Part shown: piece after piece, positions 51,902 through 61,138 of the stretch
Layout of the letters: every line of letters begins with the position of its first letter
Numbering within the stretch: the first letter of the stretch is position 1
DNA from: Phaeodactylum tricornutum CCAP 1055/1
Taxonomy: Eukaryota; Bacillariophyta; Bacillariophyceae; Surirellales; Neidiaceae
NCBI RefSeq assembly: GCF_000150955.2
Contig: NC_011686.1
Span: 124,001-188,000, forward strand
DNA length: 64,000 nucleotides
Direction of reading: 5' to 3'
Notes under the pieces: generated by a model
The model's input: only the letters and a program-made list of their open reading frames with translations
Database searches by the model: none
Told to the model about the DNA's origin: nothing
Translations under genes and position numbers: made by a program

Positions 51902-54900
51902 ATGTAAACGACGCTGCATGTCCATCCTCGGGAAATTAGGTTGCAAGCGACCATGAGGCGACGCAAGTGGCGGCATGAATCTTGTATCTTTCTAACGAGC
52001 GCGCTCTGGTGTAGCGAATCATTATCGCAGGGAAAACACTGTTTTGCTTCTCGCTGACGTCAAAGATTGTAAAGGGATCGTGCAAAGGCTCACAGTCAGC
52101 TAGGATTAGGCATATTTATCTTCACTGCCGATACTTTCTCGCTCAAGTCATCATGCGGTAAGTCTACAAATTCACCAAATAATCACGTCATCTAAAATCA
52201 ACAATTAGCTGTATATCTGGCCCAGTGACAATTGGACGGAAGGAATCTATCCTTTCTTTTGCTACCATATGAAACGTTCCGTGTAAGTTCGTCCCCTACT
52301 TTGCTTGGCTCGGCGAAGGCAAGGATGTCGCCTGATAATCGGTCCCTACTCGTGGATGCTGCGGTGCGGACGGAGCTTGAAGCCATTCGTGTCGGTGTCT
52401 TGATCCCTGAGACGGTGCGTCGACCCCTGGTCCTTCGTTTCTAGGCACCTTGCTAGATCTCTGTTCCTCGTCCTGCTTAGCATCTTGAGCGTCCCCACTG
52501 TCTATGGTTGTCATTCTCGGGTAAGGCCTATTTCGGCTTGCTTCGGTAATAGAAAGAAGTTCAAATCTATTTGTGCTTCATGGAACCGTTTGACTCAAAT
52601 GGAATTTGTAAACCAAGCTCTTGAAAAGGATGCTCAACATGTTTGAAGGGTCTTTTCCTTCGGATTCCAGAGTAGACGTTGGAATTTGCAGTGTGATTGA
52701 TTTTGACTGGGAGTCGTGACATTGCGAAGTCACACAGAGACCCTCGTCAGCGTTGGTCGATGTTAGGTTTGTAGCATGTACTGTTGTTCATGAATTTGAA
52801 GCGACGGAGGGGGAGTGTTGTGTTTGAAGCTCGCCAGACTGATTTAGGCTTGCGTTATTCGAGTTTCCAAAAGAGGAAATTCCCTACGGAAAGCCAATTA
52901 CAATTCTCTATACTTGTTATTGACAAGATATTTTTTTCTCATGTATGGGCATCAATCAAACTTTGCTTCCAATCTATTTGTTACCATTTGGTCCAGTACT
53001 TGCAAAATTGATTCGCAACAGGGGCAACTTTTTAGCAAATCCAATATCTGTAACTGATGAAATGATCTCTAAAGCTTGGAGGCTGGCCAATGCAGCAAAC
53101 AGAGGCTGTTGTAAATCCCACATACCAAATAATGGCCGGCATTTTGTTCACGCATCCATTAACGTGATTTTGGACCAAACCACGTAGAAATATGTTTTCC
53201 GTTGGCACAAAATACTATTGGTTGGTGCATCAAACCAGGCAGCATGTTCCTTTGGTTTCTGCTGGATGTTGTTGAATTGCTTGACCCTTCCTTGGCATTA
53301 TCCAGGAGTGCAAGGAAGATTACTGAATGTTTTTCGCAGAAGCTTGCTATCCGTTGCCGTTTGTAAGACTCCGACAGTGCCATTTGATGCATTGGCGGTT
53401 CCGTAGCAAAACTCCAGGGACAAGACTTATGACAGCTTGCCTTGCTAAGTTCTTTTCTTGGTCCCAAAGGATTCCATGTCAGAGGCAACACTGAGAGAAT
53501 TCTACCTGCTTACAAATGTATTTGTATAATACGACAAACAAGTAGAAGTTGGGGGTAAGCCTCGTAGAGGCACCAATTGTTTTAATTGGTAAGTTTTTAG
53601 ATTGTGATTGTAAGACTAAAATATAGATTCCAAAATGAAACCTTTTGTGTTGGAAACAGAATGTACAAACGTAGGAACCCTTTAGCCAATGTACTGGCTG
53701 TCAAACCATTGACATAGTTTATGTCGAGACAATTGGATCACCTATGTGATCACCAAACCATTGAGTTCGGATGGTGTCACCAGTATCTGTTGACAACTTT
53801 CATCTAGGGAAACTGTATGGTAATCAGGAATATTTCGTTCCTAGCATATCAGGTTTGATAAGACGAGTTGTCTTATACGCCTCATGCAGCGGAAACCAGA
53901 GTTGTGTATGTTGCAAACATTTGGATGCGTAACGCAAATATTTGGTTTCCTATGAGACGCTTCGTATCTTCCTCCGGCATGCCACACACGGGTAATGAAC
54001 CCGACGAGGACAGTTGTCTGGCCACTGCGTCTGTCACAACAGAGCCAGGAAGAAGGAAATGGCAATGAGGCCAAGATCTAGAGGTAGTGAATCCTAGATG
54101 GATGTTCCAACAAACAAATGCTGAAGCTAATCAATTCTATCTACAAAGTAGTATCAAATTGTAGCATTGTGTGGCTATAATTTATCAACACGAAAACCCT
54201 GTATTCATTCCATGTTCATGTTCCAATAAAAAATGTCGAACTCAGTCTCACTAACAGGTAAAAATCTCCTCAAATTGGCGTACCTGGTCTCTCTCTACAA
54301 TTACTAGATAGATATTTTTGCAGTCTCGAAGTGAGCACGTTGCGCAGTCGTAGAGAGTGCATGTCCACTAATCAATGCTACGACAGCAACAAAATAAGGT
54401 TTACCGCTAATCCAAAACAAGTGCACAATAACAAAGAATGTTTGACTGCATACCAGCATAAACATGACGCAATAAAGGAGGGGAGTGGCCGTCGGAATCT
54501 GGATTCTGCGTCTGCGTGGCTTGTATGTACAACGATTTCTCATCCATTTATTGATTCAAAACTCCACCAATAAGTGGCATGGTTTGCTTCGCTAGGTAAG
54601 ATGTTTGTCAACAAATGAAATGAGGGTCTCACATTAGCTCGCATTTCTCGATTGGGAAAGTACTTAGTCGGACTTGTGCAATTGATGGCATAATAGACAA
54701 TAGCATCAACAGCAATTGCAACTTTATTCATAGCCTGAGTCTCGCTTCCGCTAATATAAAGGAACAAATCCCAATCGCGTTCATAAAAATATAGGCGTCT
54801 GCATTCGCCCGTCTGCAACAAGTCGAAAACAACTCACGGACTGAGATTAGCATGAGATTCTCTCTAGAGTAGAGCTAGAGTTACAGGAAATGAAAGGGCT

Positions 54901-54970
54901 ACTCTAGAATCTCTATTTTCTCTACCGTTTCTTACCGTATTCAAAACTCTCTTGACCCGACAGTACCTCG
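51902..54970. other. AT-rich gene-poor interval
   Basis: Three kilobases with lower GC than the flanks and only short frames. A TGACGTCA (52055-52062) and a TCACAGTCA (52090-52098) stand 30 nt apart, followed by an ATG at 52153 with a splice donor two bases after the first codon (ATGCG then GTAAGT), so a small spliced gene may start here. I could not assemble a convincing product. A 110-codon minus-strand frame at 53159-53491 and others up to 54821 have no recognised domain. The composition would suit an old decayed mobile element, but no terminal repeats or enzyme motifs are visible. Confidence 0.35.
53560..53590. repeat. Two adjacent perfect hairpins
   Basis: CCTC-GTA-GAGG at 53560-53570 is followed directly by ACCAATT-GTTTT-AATTGGT at 53572-53590. 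Both stems are perfect. They sit in the AT-rich interval with no gene nearby. Could be a recombination or element-end structure, or chance. Confidence 0.5.
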
Positions 54971-57157
54971 ATGTTCCGCAAAGAAAACAGTAGCGTCTAT
55001 TTCGAAGGAAAAAAAGGCAAGGATGTGCCACTGCGTAAGTCGGATCGACTGCGCTTGCGTCAACAAGCCATGGAGTTGTTGTGTCGATCACCACCGGACA
55101 CTTGTTCGGAAAATGCAGATTCCGAAGTTGTAGCGTTCTGTCTAGAGCAGGATGCCGTACTAGACGCTGCGTTTCTGCAAGGGGCTCTCTCGTCACGGAA
55201 ACTCATTCTGGATGACGGACGCAAGGTCACAATGTACCTGCGATCACCGGAAGATGGACAAAACACAAGTACTGACGAAATTTCCTTCAGGTGGCCGTAT
55301 CGGGAACCATCGCCAGCACAGTGCGTCTGGCTGGAGATTGATTTTGGACCCAGAAATACACTGCAGGTTCCGTCCGTCGTCCTGCTTTCCGTCTTACCCA
55401 GTAGTAGTCTCCCAACGATACCAGTCCCTCACCAAGTCTCCAAGTATCTCTGCCGGGGAGCCGATCTGATGCGTGCTGGTATTTTCCAATTACCTTTGTC
55501 ATGGCCAAGCTCTCAACGCGTTGTTGCGATCACTGTTGCTGGCAATCCACAACCCTTGGCGGTCGGTTGGCTCGACAACGCCGTGAAATCCTTGCAGGAT
55601 GTAGGTCCACAAACTCAAGGAATCGGAGTACACGTTGTCTCTTGCTACGGCGACGATCTTTGGAAGCAGCAGCTGCCTCCTAAACAACTACGCCATAATC
55701 TTAACCGTGAAGCTCGAGTTAATCCAACGGGCGGTGCAACGTTCAATGCAGGACATTACGGCAACTTGGGTTTCCAGGAAGGAGTTCGGGTGGTTCCCCT
55801 TTCCTCCTCGGCGGAATCACACCCCGATGCAGAGGGCGAGGAAAAACATCATGGAACAGCTTCTTCAAAGAGCACCCGAGAAAAAACAAACCCCCCTTTT
55901 CCCGACGAAGAAGAGACTCCCCCAGTACTATATGGAGGTGAAAATTGCGCTGGGATGGAAAATATTACTGTGTCCGACGACACCTATGGGTCAAGCAAAT
56001 CTAACACATTGCTAGATAGGGATATGGAGAATGGAGAACAGAAAATGCCATTAGAAGCTACTAATGAGGCTCTTCTGCACCATGCCGTCTGCAAGGCAGT
56101 AGCCGCTCTTTCAAAATCGGACTTGCCCATGGCGGTGGCAACCTTTTATGCGCAATACGTCCTACCGTCGCGACCTCAAGGTACCATCATAAATCTGAAA
56201 CAAACTCGATACAAAAAGTTTGGCGTTTACGTGCAGGAACAAATAGAGCAAGGCTTGATTTCTGTCGGCCCCGACGTGGCTAATAAAGACCCGTTCGCAA
56301 TGCTAATCGATGTGAACCGGAGACATCCAGATGTGCAGCATATCGTCCGAGAGGAAAAGGCGAATTCTCCTGAAAATGGGAGCAGTCGCTTATCGGGTCC
56401 CAACAAGTTAGTGCTGATTGATTTGTACACAGTCCCACACCATTTTATTTCCCCGCTGCGTCTGAATTCTGAGGCTGTGACGGCGGCGAATGCAACGAGC
56501 GAAGAACGGAAAAATTCAAGTATGCTGACACTTAAAGAAATCCGAGCTCTCTTGGACGACTATCTGATACGAGAAAATCTGGCTCGGCACAACACCGTCC
56601 ACTTGGATGGCCCCTTGACCGATGTCTTGTATAAGAGGAAAAGGACGTCTGGAGATCCGGTCCAATCTACTCCACAGGTGCTAACACGAAAACAAGTTGC
56701 TTTGGCTTGGCAAGATAAAATGGAGCGAGGTTTCGCCCTTGTTAAAATGCCGGGCAACCGCATCGTCAAATTAGGTCGGGGACCGCCGCCGCAAATATCG
56801 ATTGAAGTAGAGCAACGGCAGTCAAAAAAGTTCGTTACAAGGGTTCGGGGTTTGGAAAGCTATAACATCGACGGTCGAGTCTTTTGCAAAGACGTCTGCC
56901 AGCGCTTTGCTTGTGCGGGCAGCGTCGACTCGGATGCCCCGGCCGGAAGGGCCACACTCAAAAAGAATCAGGTCGAGTTAATCTTACAGGGTAATCTCGT
57001 AGACGCGCTGGACGCGTTGCTAACAGGCGAGGAAAATGTGACCTCTCATGGGGGAGCGAAGGCATCACCGTACGCGATTCCTGCGAATGCTATCAGTGTG
57101 ACTCTCCGCAAAGGAGTGCCAGCACGGAAACGCCGACCAGTTCCCGCAAAGAAGTAG
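54971..57157 (+). CDS. EIF2D: eIF2D/Tma64-type translation factor
   Basis: This single exon encodes 728 residues, somewhat longer than usual because of an Asp/Glu/Ser-rich insertion around residues 280-370. The N-terminus (MFRKENSSVYFEGKKGKDVP; LRKSDRLRLRQQAMELL) is the DENR/MCT1-like start. A PUA domain follows, with YLCRGADLMRAGI near residue 160. The middle is a winged-helix/SWIB-like region (FYAQYVLPSRPQG; TRYKKFGVYVQEQIEQGLI). The C-terminus is a SUI1 domain: KKFVTRVRGLESYNIDGRVF and KKNQVELILQGNLVDALDAL. eIF2D delivers or removes tRNA at the ribosomal P site and acts in 40S recycling and reinitiation. Part of the SUI1 coding sequence recurs as a relic at about 59135-59277. Confidence 0.92.
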   Translation: MFRKENSSVYFEGKKGKDVPLRKSDRLRLRQQAMELLCRSPPDTCSENADSEVVAFCLEQDAVLDAAFLQGALSSRKLILDDGRKVTMYLRSPEDGQNTSTDEISFRWPYREPSPAQCVWLEIDFGPRNTLQVPSVVLLSVLPSSSLPTIPVPHQVSKYLCRGADLMRAGIFQLPLSWPSSQRVVAITVAGNPQPLAVGWLDNAVKSLQDVGPQTQGIGVHVVSCYGDDLWKQQLPPKQLRHNLNREARVNPTGGATFNAGHYGNLGFQEGVRVVPLSSSAESHPDAEGEEKHHGTASSKSTREKTNPPFPDEEETPPVLYGGENCAGMENITVSDDTYGSSKSNTLLDRDMENGEQKMPLEATNEALLHHAVCKAVAALSKSDLPMAVATFYAQYVLPSRPQGTIINLKQTRYKKFGVYVQEQIEQGLISVGPDVANKDPFAMLIDVNRRHPDVQHIVREEKANSPENGSSRLSGPNKLVLIDLYTVPHHFISPLRLNSEAVTAANATSEERKNSSMLTLKEIRALLDDYLIRENLARHNTVHLDGPLTDVLYKRKRTSGDPVQSTPQVLTRKQVALAWQDKMERGFALVKMPGNRIVKLGRGPPPQISIEVEQRQSKKFVTRVRGLESYNIDGRVFCKDVCQRFACAGSVDSDAPAGRATLKKNQVELILQGNLVDALDALLTGEENVTSHGGAKASPYAIPANAISVTLRKGVPARKRRPVPAKK

Positions 57158-57717
57158 GTCCGCCGAATACGTTTGTCTATTGCAGAGCAATCATTGAGAA
57201 ACCGACGAACATTATGTCTTGTTATTTGCGAATATCACAAAACTAACGTAGTTGACGACAGGAGGACTTATCTAGAATTTGTACACCTGACTGGGCTTGT
57301 ATCCCATATCTCCAAGCAAGCCGCCAACCTTGTCCGTGTCGTCTCGCGGTCCGGACAAGGCGTTGTACATTGGCGGCGGACCGCACACGAAGACTTGGAG
57401 ATTATCAGCATCCGGCGAAGGAAAGTTGTCGGCGACCAAGTCTTTCGTAATGTATCCGCGCTCACCTTTCCAGTCCGAGTCCTCTGGTTCATCGCTAAGA
57501 ACGGTGATGAGCTTAAACTGCTCCGGGTAGTCCTTGGCCCACTGATCGAGAAGGTCTTTCCCGAGAATATCGTCACTCGACTTGCTTCCGTACAACATGG
57601 TGACTTTTGGTTTCTTGGAATCGATGGTTGGATTTATGCTACCGAGAATGGCGTGCAACGCTTGCACCATGGGTGTTAATCCTGTTCCACCCACTAGCAT
57701 CAGTATATGATCGAAGG
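57145..57717. repeat. 573-nt segment identical to 59265-59837
   Basis: The segment spans the last 13 nt of the eIF2D gene, the convergent spacer and the 3' half of the first reductase gene. By direct comparison I find no difference from 59265-59837 (offset 2120). Divergence starts at 57718. Identity across non-coding spacer as well as coding sequence means recent copying, not selection on protein. Confidence 0.92.
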
Positions 57718-58129
57718 GAAAGGGCGCCTGGAGCTTCACGTTGGGATCGATATGTTTGAAATGAACAGCTTCACCGGGCTGGAGCACCTCACACATGTAA
57801 CGCGACATTTTGGTATCTTCGCCGTAGTTCTTGATGAGCAAATCGAAGCGTCCAATGTCAGCGTTCGTGCTGATCGGCGTGTAGGGGCGCGTGAAATCTT
57901 CGCCATCGACGGTAATTTTGGCTAGAATGCAAGCGCAAGTGGAGAGATTCAAGGGCTGGTTGGCATCAGGCAGGCCAAACCGTAACAACGAAGAAGTCGG
58001 AGAAACTTTGATACGTCCCAACAATGAAGCGGCCGTAAATTCTGGACCAAACTGGCAGACTCCGGGAGGAACAAGCGAGCAAACGGGGGGGCCCGTTAAG
58101 GCAGAGCCGACGTTCGATTTGGAAGACAT
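57272..58129 (-). CDS. NADH-cytochrome b5 reductase-type flavoenzyme, copy 1
   Basis: This single exon encodes 285 residues. FAD-binding motif RPYTPIST (about 80-87), then MSRYMCEVLQPGEAVHFKH, the NAD-binding GGTGLTPMVQALHAIL, VTMLYGSKSSDDIL, and the terminal VFVCGPPPMYNALSGP. This is the complete ferredoxin-reductase-like fold used by cytochrome b5 reductase, which moves electrons from NADH through FAD to cytochrome b5 (fatty-acid desaturation, sterol synthesis, nitrate reductase-like chains). The protein starts directly with MSSKSNVGSALTGPP; an in-frame stop sits eight codons upstream, so unlike copy 2 it has no N-terminal presequence unless an upstream exon exists. The gene converges with eIF2D. 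Confidence 0.92.
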   Translation of the reverse strand: MSSKSNVGSALTGPPVCSLVPPGVCQFGPEFTAASLLGRIKVSPTSSLLRFGLPDANQPLNLSTCACILAKITVDGEDFTRPYTPISTNADIGRFDLLIKNYGEDTKMSRYMCEVLQPGEAVHFKHIDPNVKLQAPFPFDHILMLVGGTGLTPMVQALHAILGSINPTIDSKKPKVTMLYGSKSSDDILGKDLLDQWAKDYPEQFKLITVLSDEPEDSDWKGERGYITKDLVADNFPSPDADNLQVFVCGPPPMYNALSGPRDDTDKVGGLLGDMGYKPSQVYKF

Positions 58130-59134
58130 CGTGCAAAAAAGAGATTTTTAGCGAGAAGGAGAAGATGATATGGTAGCCAGATTTATGACAAGGACTGCTC
58201 AGAGCTTGTGCGTTTTCGAGACCGTCGAGGTCCAGCAGGCCATACATTGGTCGATTTTGATTCGTTTTCGATGTCAGTTTTGTTTACTTTTCTCAACATC
58301 GTTTAAGCCTAACGCGAGCATTCATTCTTTACATATGGAGTAAATGGAAAGCAACTGTAAGTCAACTTTTGGCACCATCTAAATAAATTAATTGTTTGAA
58401 ATAAATAAGCCCGTTCTCTAAAAACTCTATTACTTAGGCTCCGCGACAAATTGGACAAAACATTTGGGGAACAACTATGTCCCCTATTCACTGTCAAGTT
58501 TGGGAGTCAAGCGGGACATGTCTGGCAGAAAGCGACATGTCTGTCACACGAAGAGATTTGAAAAAGAGCGAGCTCTCATCTCAAGCTAAATTATGTGTTC
58601 GATGGATTTTGGGATATGATCATCCTATGAAACGAGTCAACGAATTGAATGTAAGACTCGAGAAAGTGTTGAAAGTATCCGTCGGAGAAAGCGATGAAAT
58701 AGCGAAGGATTAGCGATCAAACAGCGAGGTTTGAGAGGAAACAGAACTAGTGAAAAGTTAAATAAAAAACTCAACAACAAGCACTAGCAGTGTGAAAGAG
58801 TAGATCAAACGTGGAGGAGAAATAAGAAAGAATCTATTTATTGTCGACTACCCACTCAAACAGTCAAAGGATCAGAAGAAACCGGAGTTTTCAATAATTC
58901 ACAGTCAGGCTGACTCACCAGAGATCTGGATAGCTTCGACATGATATTACTGCGTTTGTTTATATACAGTTATTATGTACGTCCATAGAAATACATGGTG
59001 ATTACATCTTACGGAGAAAATTGTTCTGGGTTACATTAATAGACTGCGCATGAAACGCAAGGTATCCGGGGAGATGTATCAGCGCTCAGAGTAGCCAAAC
59101 TAAGGATAAATGAAGCTCACTATCATTGGGAGAA
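58130..59134. other. Spacer between the reductase copies
   Basis: The 5' flank of reductase copy 1 and AT-rich sequence. TCACTGTCA lies at 58488-58496 within TTCACTGTCAAGTTT (also at 27309), and TCACAGTCA at 58899-58907. A 78-codon plus-strand frame at 58477-58713 shows no domain and is not called. Confidence 0.4.
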
Positions 59135-59277
59135 CATAAGCCGACAAATTCGTGATACTGTTTGTGGAGTCGGAAGGCTACAACATCGACGGTAGACTCT
59201 TTTGCAAAGACGTCTGCCAGCGGCAATTTTATTGTTTTGCCTGAAAGGGCCCATTTACTGTTGACGCAAAGAAGTAG
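59135..59277 (+). pseudogene. Decayed fragment of the eIF2D SUI1-domain coding sequence
   Basis: GCTACAACATCGACGG at 59177, then TCTTTTGCAAAGACGTCTGC at 59198, match the SUI1 coding sequence at 56858-56900. About 200 nt of the original are missing, and the match resumes at CGCAAAGAAGTAG (59265), the eIF2D stop codon region. It has the same orientation and position relative to the following reductase gene as the intact eIF2D gene has to copy 1. It shows that the duplicated unit contained the eIF2D tail. Confidence 0.87.
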
Positions 59278-59837
59278 GTCCGCCGAATACGTTTGTCTAT
59301 TGCAGAGCAATCATTGAGAAACCGACGAACATTATGTCTTGTTATTTGCGAATATCACAAAACTAACGTAGTTGACGACAGGAGGACTTATCTAGAATTT
59401 GTACACCTGACTGGGCTTGTATCCCATATCTCCAAGCAAGCCGCCAACCTTGTCCGTGTCGTCTCGCGGTCCGGACAAGGCGTTGTACATTGGCGGCGGA
59501 CCGCACACGAAGACTTGGAGATTATCAGCATCCGGCGAAGGAAAGTTGTCGGCGACCAAGTCTTTCGTAATGTATCCGCGCTCACCTTTCCAGTCCGAGT
59601 CCTCTGGTTCATCGCTAAGAACGGTGATGAGCTTAAACTGCTCCGGGTAGTCCTTGGCCCACTGATCGAGAAGGTCTTTCCCGAGAATATCGTCACTCGA
59701 CTTGCTTCCGTACAACATGGTGACTTTTGGTTTCTTGGAATCGATGGTTGGATTTATGCTACCGAGAATGGCGTGCAACGCTTGCACCATGGGTGTTAAT
59801 CCTGTTCCACCCACTAGCATCAGTATATGATCGAAGG
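59265..59837. repeat. 573-nt segment identical to 57145-57717
   Basis: Partner of the repeat at 57145-57717. It holds the spacer and the 3' half of reductase copy 2. Confidence 0.92.
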
Positions 59838-60360
59838 AAAAGGGCGCCTGGAGCTTCACGTTGGGATTGATATGTTTGAAATTAACAGCTTCACCGGGCT
59901 GGAGCACCTCACACATGTAGCGCGACATTTTGGCATCTTTTCCGTAGTCCTTGATGAGCATATCAAAGTAACCAATATCAGCGTTGGTACTGATCGGCGT
60001 GTAGGGGCGCGTCACGTCTTCGCCGTCGATATCAGCGTTTGCTAGAATGCAAGCGCAAGTGGAGAGATTCAAGGGCTGGTTGGCATCAGGCAGGCCAAAC
60101 CGCAACAACGAAGAAGTCGGAGAAACTTTGATGCGCTCCAACAAGGAAGCGGCCGTAAAATCTGGGCCAAACTGGCAGACTCCGGGAGGTACAAGGGAGC
60201 AAACCGGGGGGCCCATTAAGGCAGAGGCAAGGTTCGATCCAGAAGACATCGCCCGAAGTAGATAAGGTTGACGTAAAGTAGGGGAATTGATGAGCGCGAA
60301 GGTCCAAGATTTAGAACTAAGAGCAAGCTTTGAAACTAAAACGCGTGAGAATTGGAACAT
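59392..60360 (-). CDS. NADH-cytochrome b5 reductase-type flavoenzyme, copy 2 with presequence
   Basis: This single exon encodes 322 residues. The C-terminal 140 or so residues are identical to copy 1, and the FAD-binding half differs at many positions (for example GYFDMLIKDYGKDAKMSRYM against GRFDLLIKNYGEDTKMSRYM). All cofactor motifs are kept (RPYTPIST, GGTGLTPM, CGPPPM). The main difference is an N-terminal extension starting MFQFSRVLVSKLALSSKSW and continuing to YLLRAMSSGSN. It is rich in Arg, Lys, Ser and Leu without acids, as in a mitochondrial presequence. The inner MSSGSN aligns with the start of copy 1. Copy 2 is therefore likely mitochondrial, perhaps with a second cytosolic form from the inner ATG. 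Confidence 0.92.
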   Translation of the reverse strand: MFQFSRVLVSKLALSSKSWTFALINSPTLRQPYLLRAMSSGSNLASALMGPPVCSLVPPGVCQFGPDFTAASLLERIKVSPTSSLLRFGLPDANQPLNLSTCACILANADIDGEDVTRPYTPISTNADIGYFDMLIKDYGKDAKMSRYMCEVLQPGEAVNFKHINPNVKLQAPFSFDHILMLVGGTGLTPMVQALHAILGSINPTIDSKKPKVTMLYGSKSSDDILGKDLLDQWAKDYPEQFKLITVLSDEPEDSDWKGERGYITKDLVADNFPSPDADNLQVFVCGPPPMYNALSGPRDDTDKVGGLLGDMGYKPSQVYKF

Positions 60361-61138
60361 GGTTTGTGAGTTCTCTAGCTAGCGGAAAAGAGCGGACGAC
60401 GATTTTGCTCGGGAAGGAACCAAGGTTTTGTCTGCGTCAGAGAATGGCCTCGTCCGTACCCTCTCGTTATCGTTTGACTGAAAAAAGAGAGGGCTCTAGA
60501 ACGGTCTGGATCTTTTGGAGGAAGGAGTGTCCGAAACACGAATGAAGCATTCGCGGAAATGCGATTGCAAACGGACTGGACCTGTGCAATGTCTTATCAA
60601 ATCATATCGTTGGCTTATGTTAATGGAAGGGGTTCTTCTTCTTAGGAAGAATTTGTTTTGCCGTGTTGGCTAACTGCAAGCGCAATGGACTTCTAACGAG
60701 GCAATCGTTTTTATTTTTCACTCAGAACATGGAGTAGAGAGCTGCAGTGGTCCCATCCTACAGTCAATTATTCGCATTGACCGTCAGGCCCCGCTATGGG
60801 ATAGCGCAGCCACTCAAAGTAGTGCTGTTATGGATGCGATTGCGGTTACGGTTCCATAACCTCATTGGAAATCTATTTATCCAGAAACTTGAAATTAAGT
60901 GGTTTGGAGCTCTATAACAAGCAAGCTCTACTGAGACAACTCCCGTAACTATTTCTTTGTTGGTAGCCGATTGAGAATGCGAGTAAACAAGCATACTTAG
61001 TCACGATTGACGTCAATATAAATGCATCCCCTTAACGAATAATTGACGATGTACAAAGAACAGAATATTGTGTAGCAGGCATTGTATCGGCGAAAAGGTA
61101 ATCCGCCGTCGATAGACAACAGCAGAGCTTTGGCAGTC
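60361..61138. other. Spacer upstream of reductase copy 2 and downstream of CDC14
   Basis: TGACGTCA lies at 61008-61015, directly followed by an AT-rich AATATAAA. No gene is recognised. Confidence 0.4.

Noticed and set aside
53159-54821. Decayed transposon or retroelement in the AT-rich interval
   Set aside because: Composition and hairpins would fit, but I see no terminal repeats, target duplication or recognisable enzyme motif, so no family is assigned.
57173-59799. Two identical 168-codon plus-strand frames (57173-57679 and 59293-59799)
   Set aside because: They are antisense to the reductase genes and are identical only because the DNA is duplicated.
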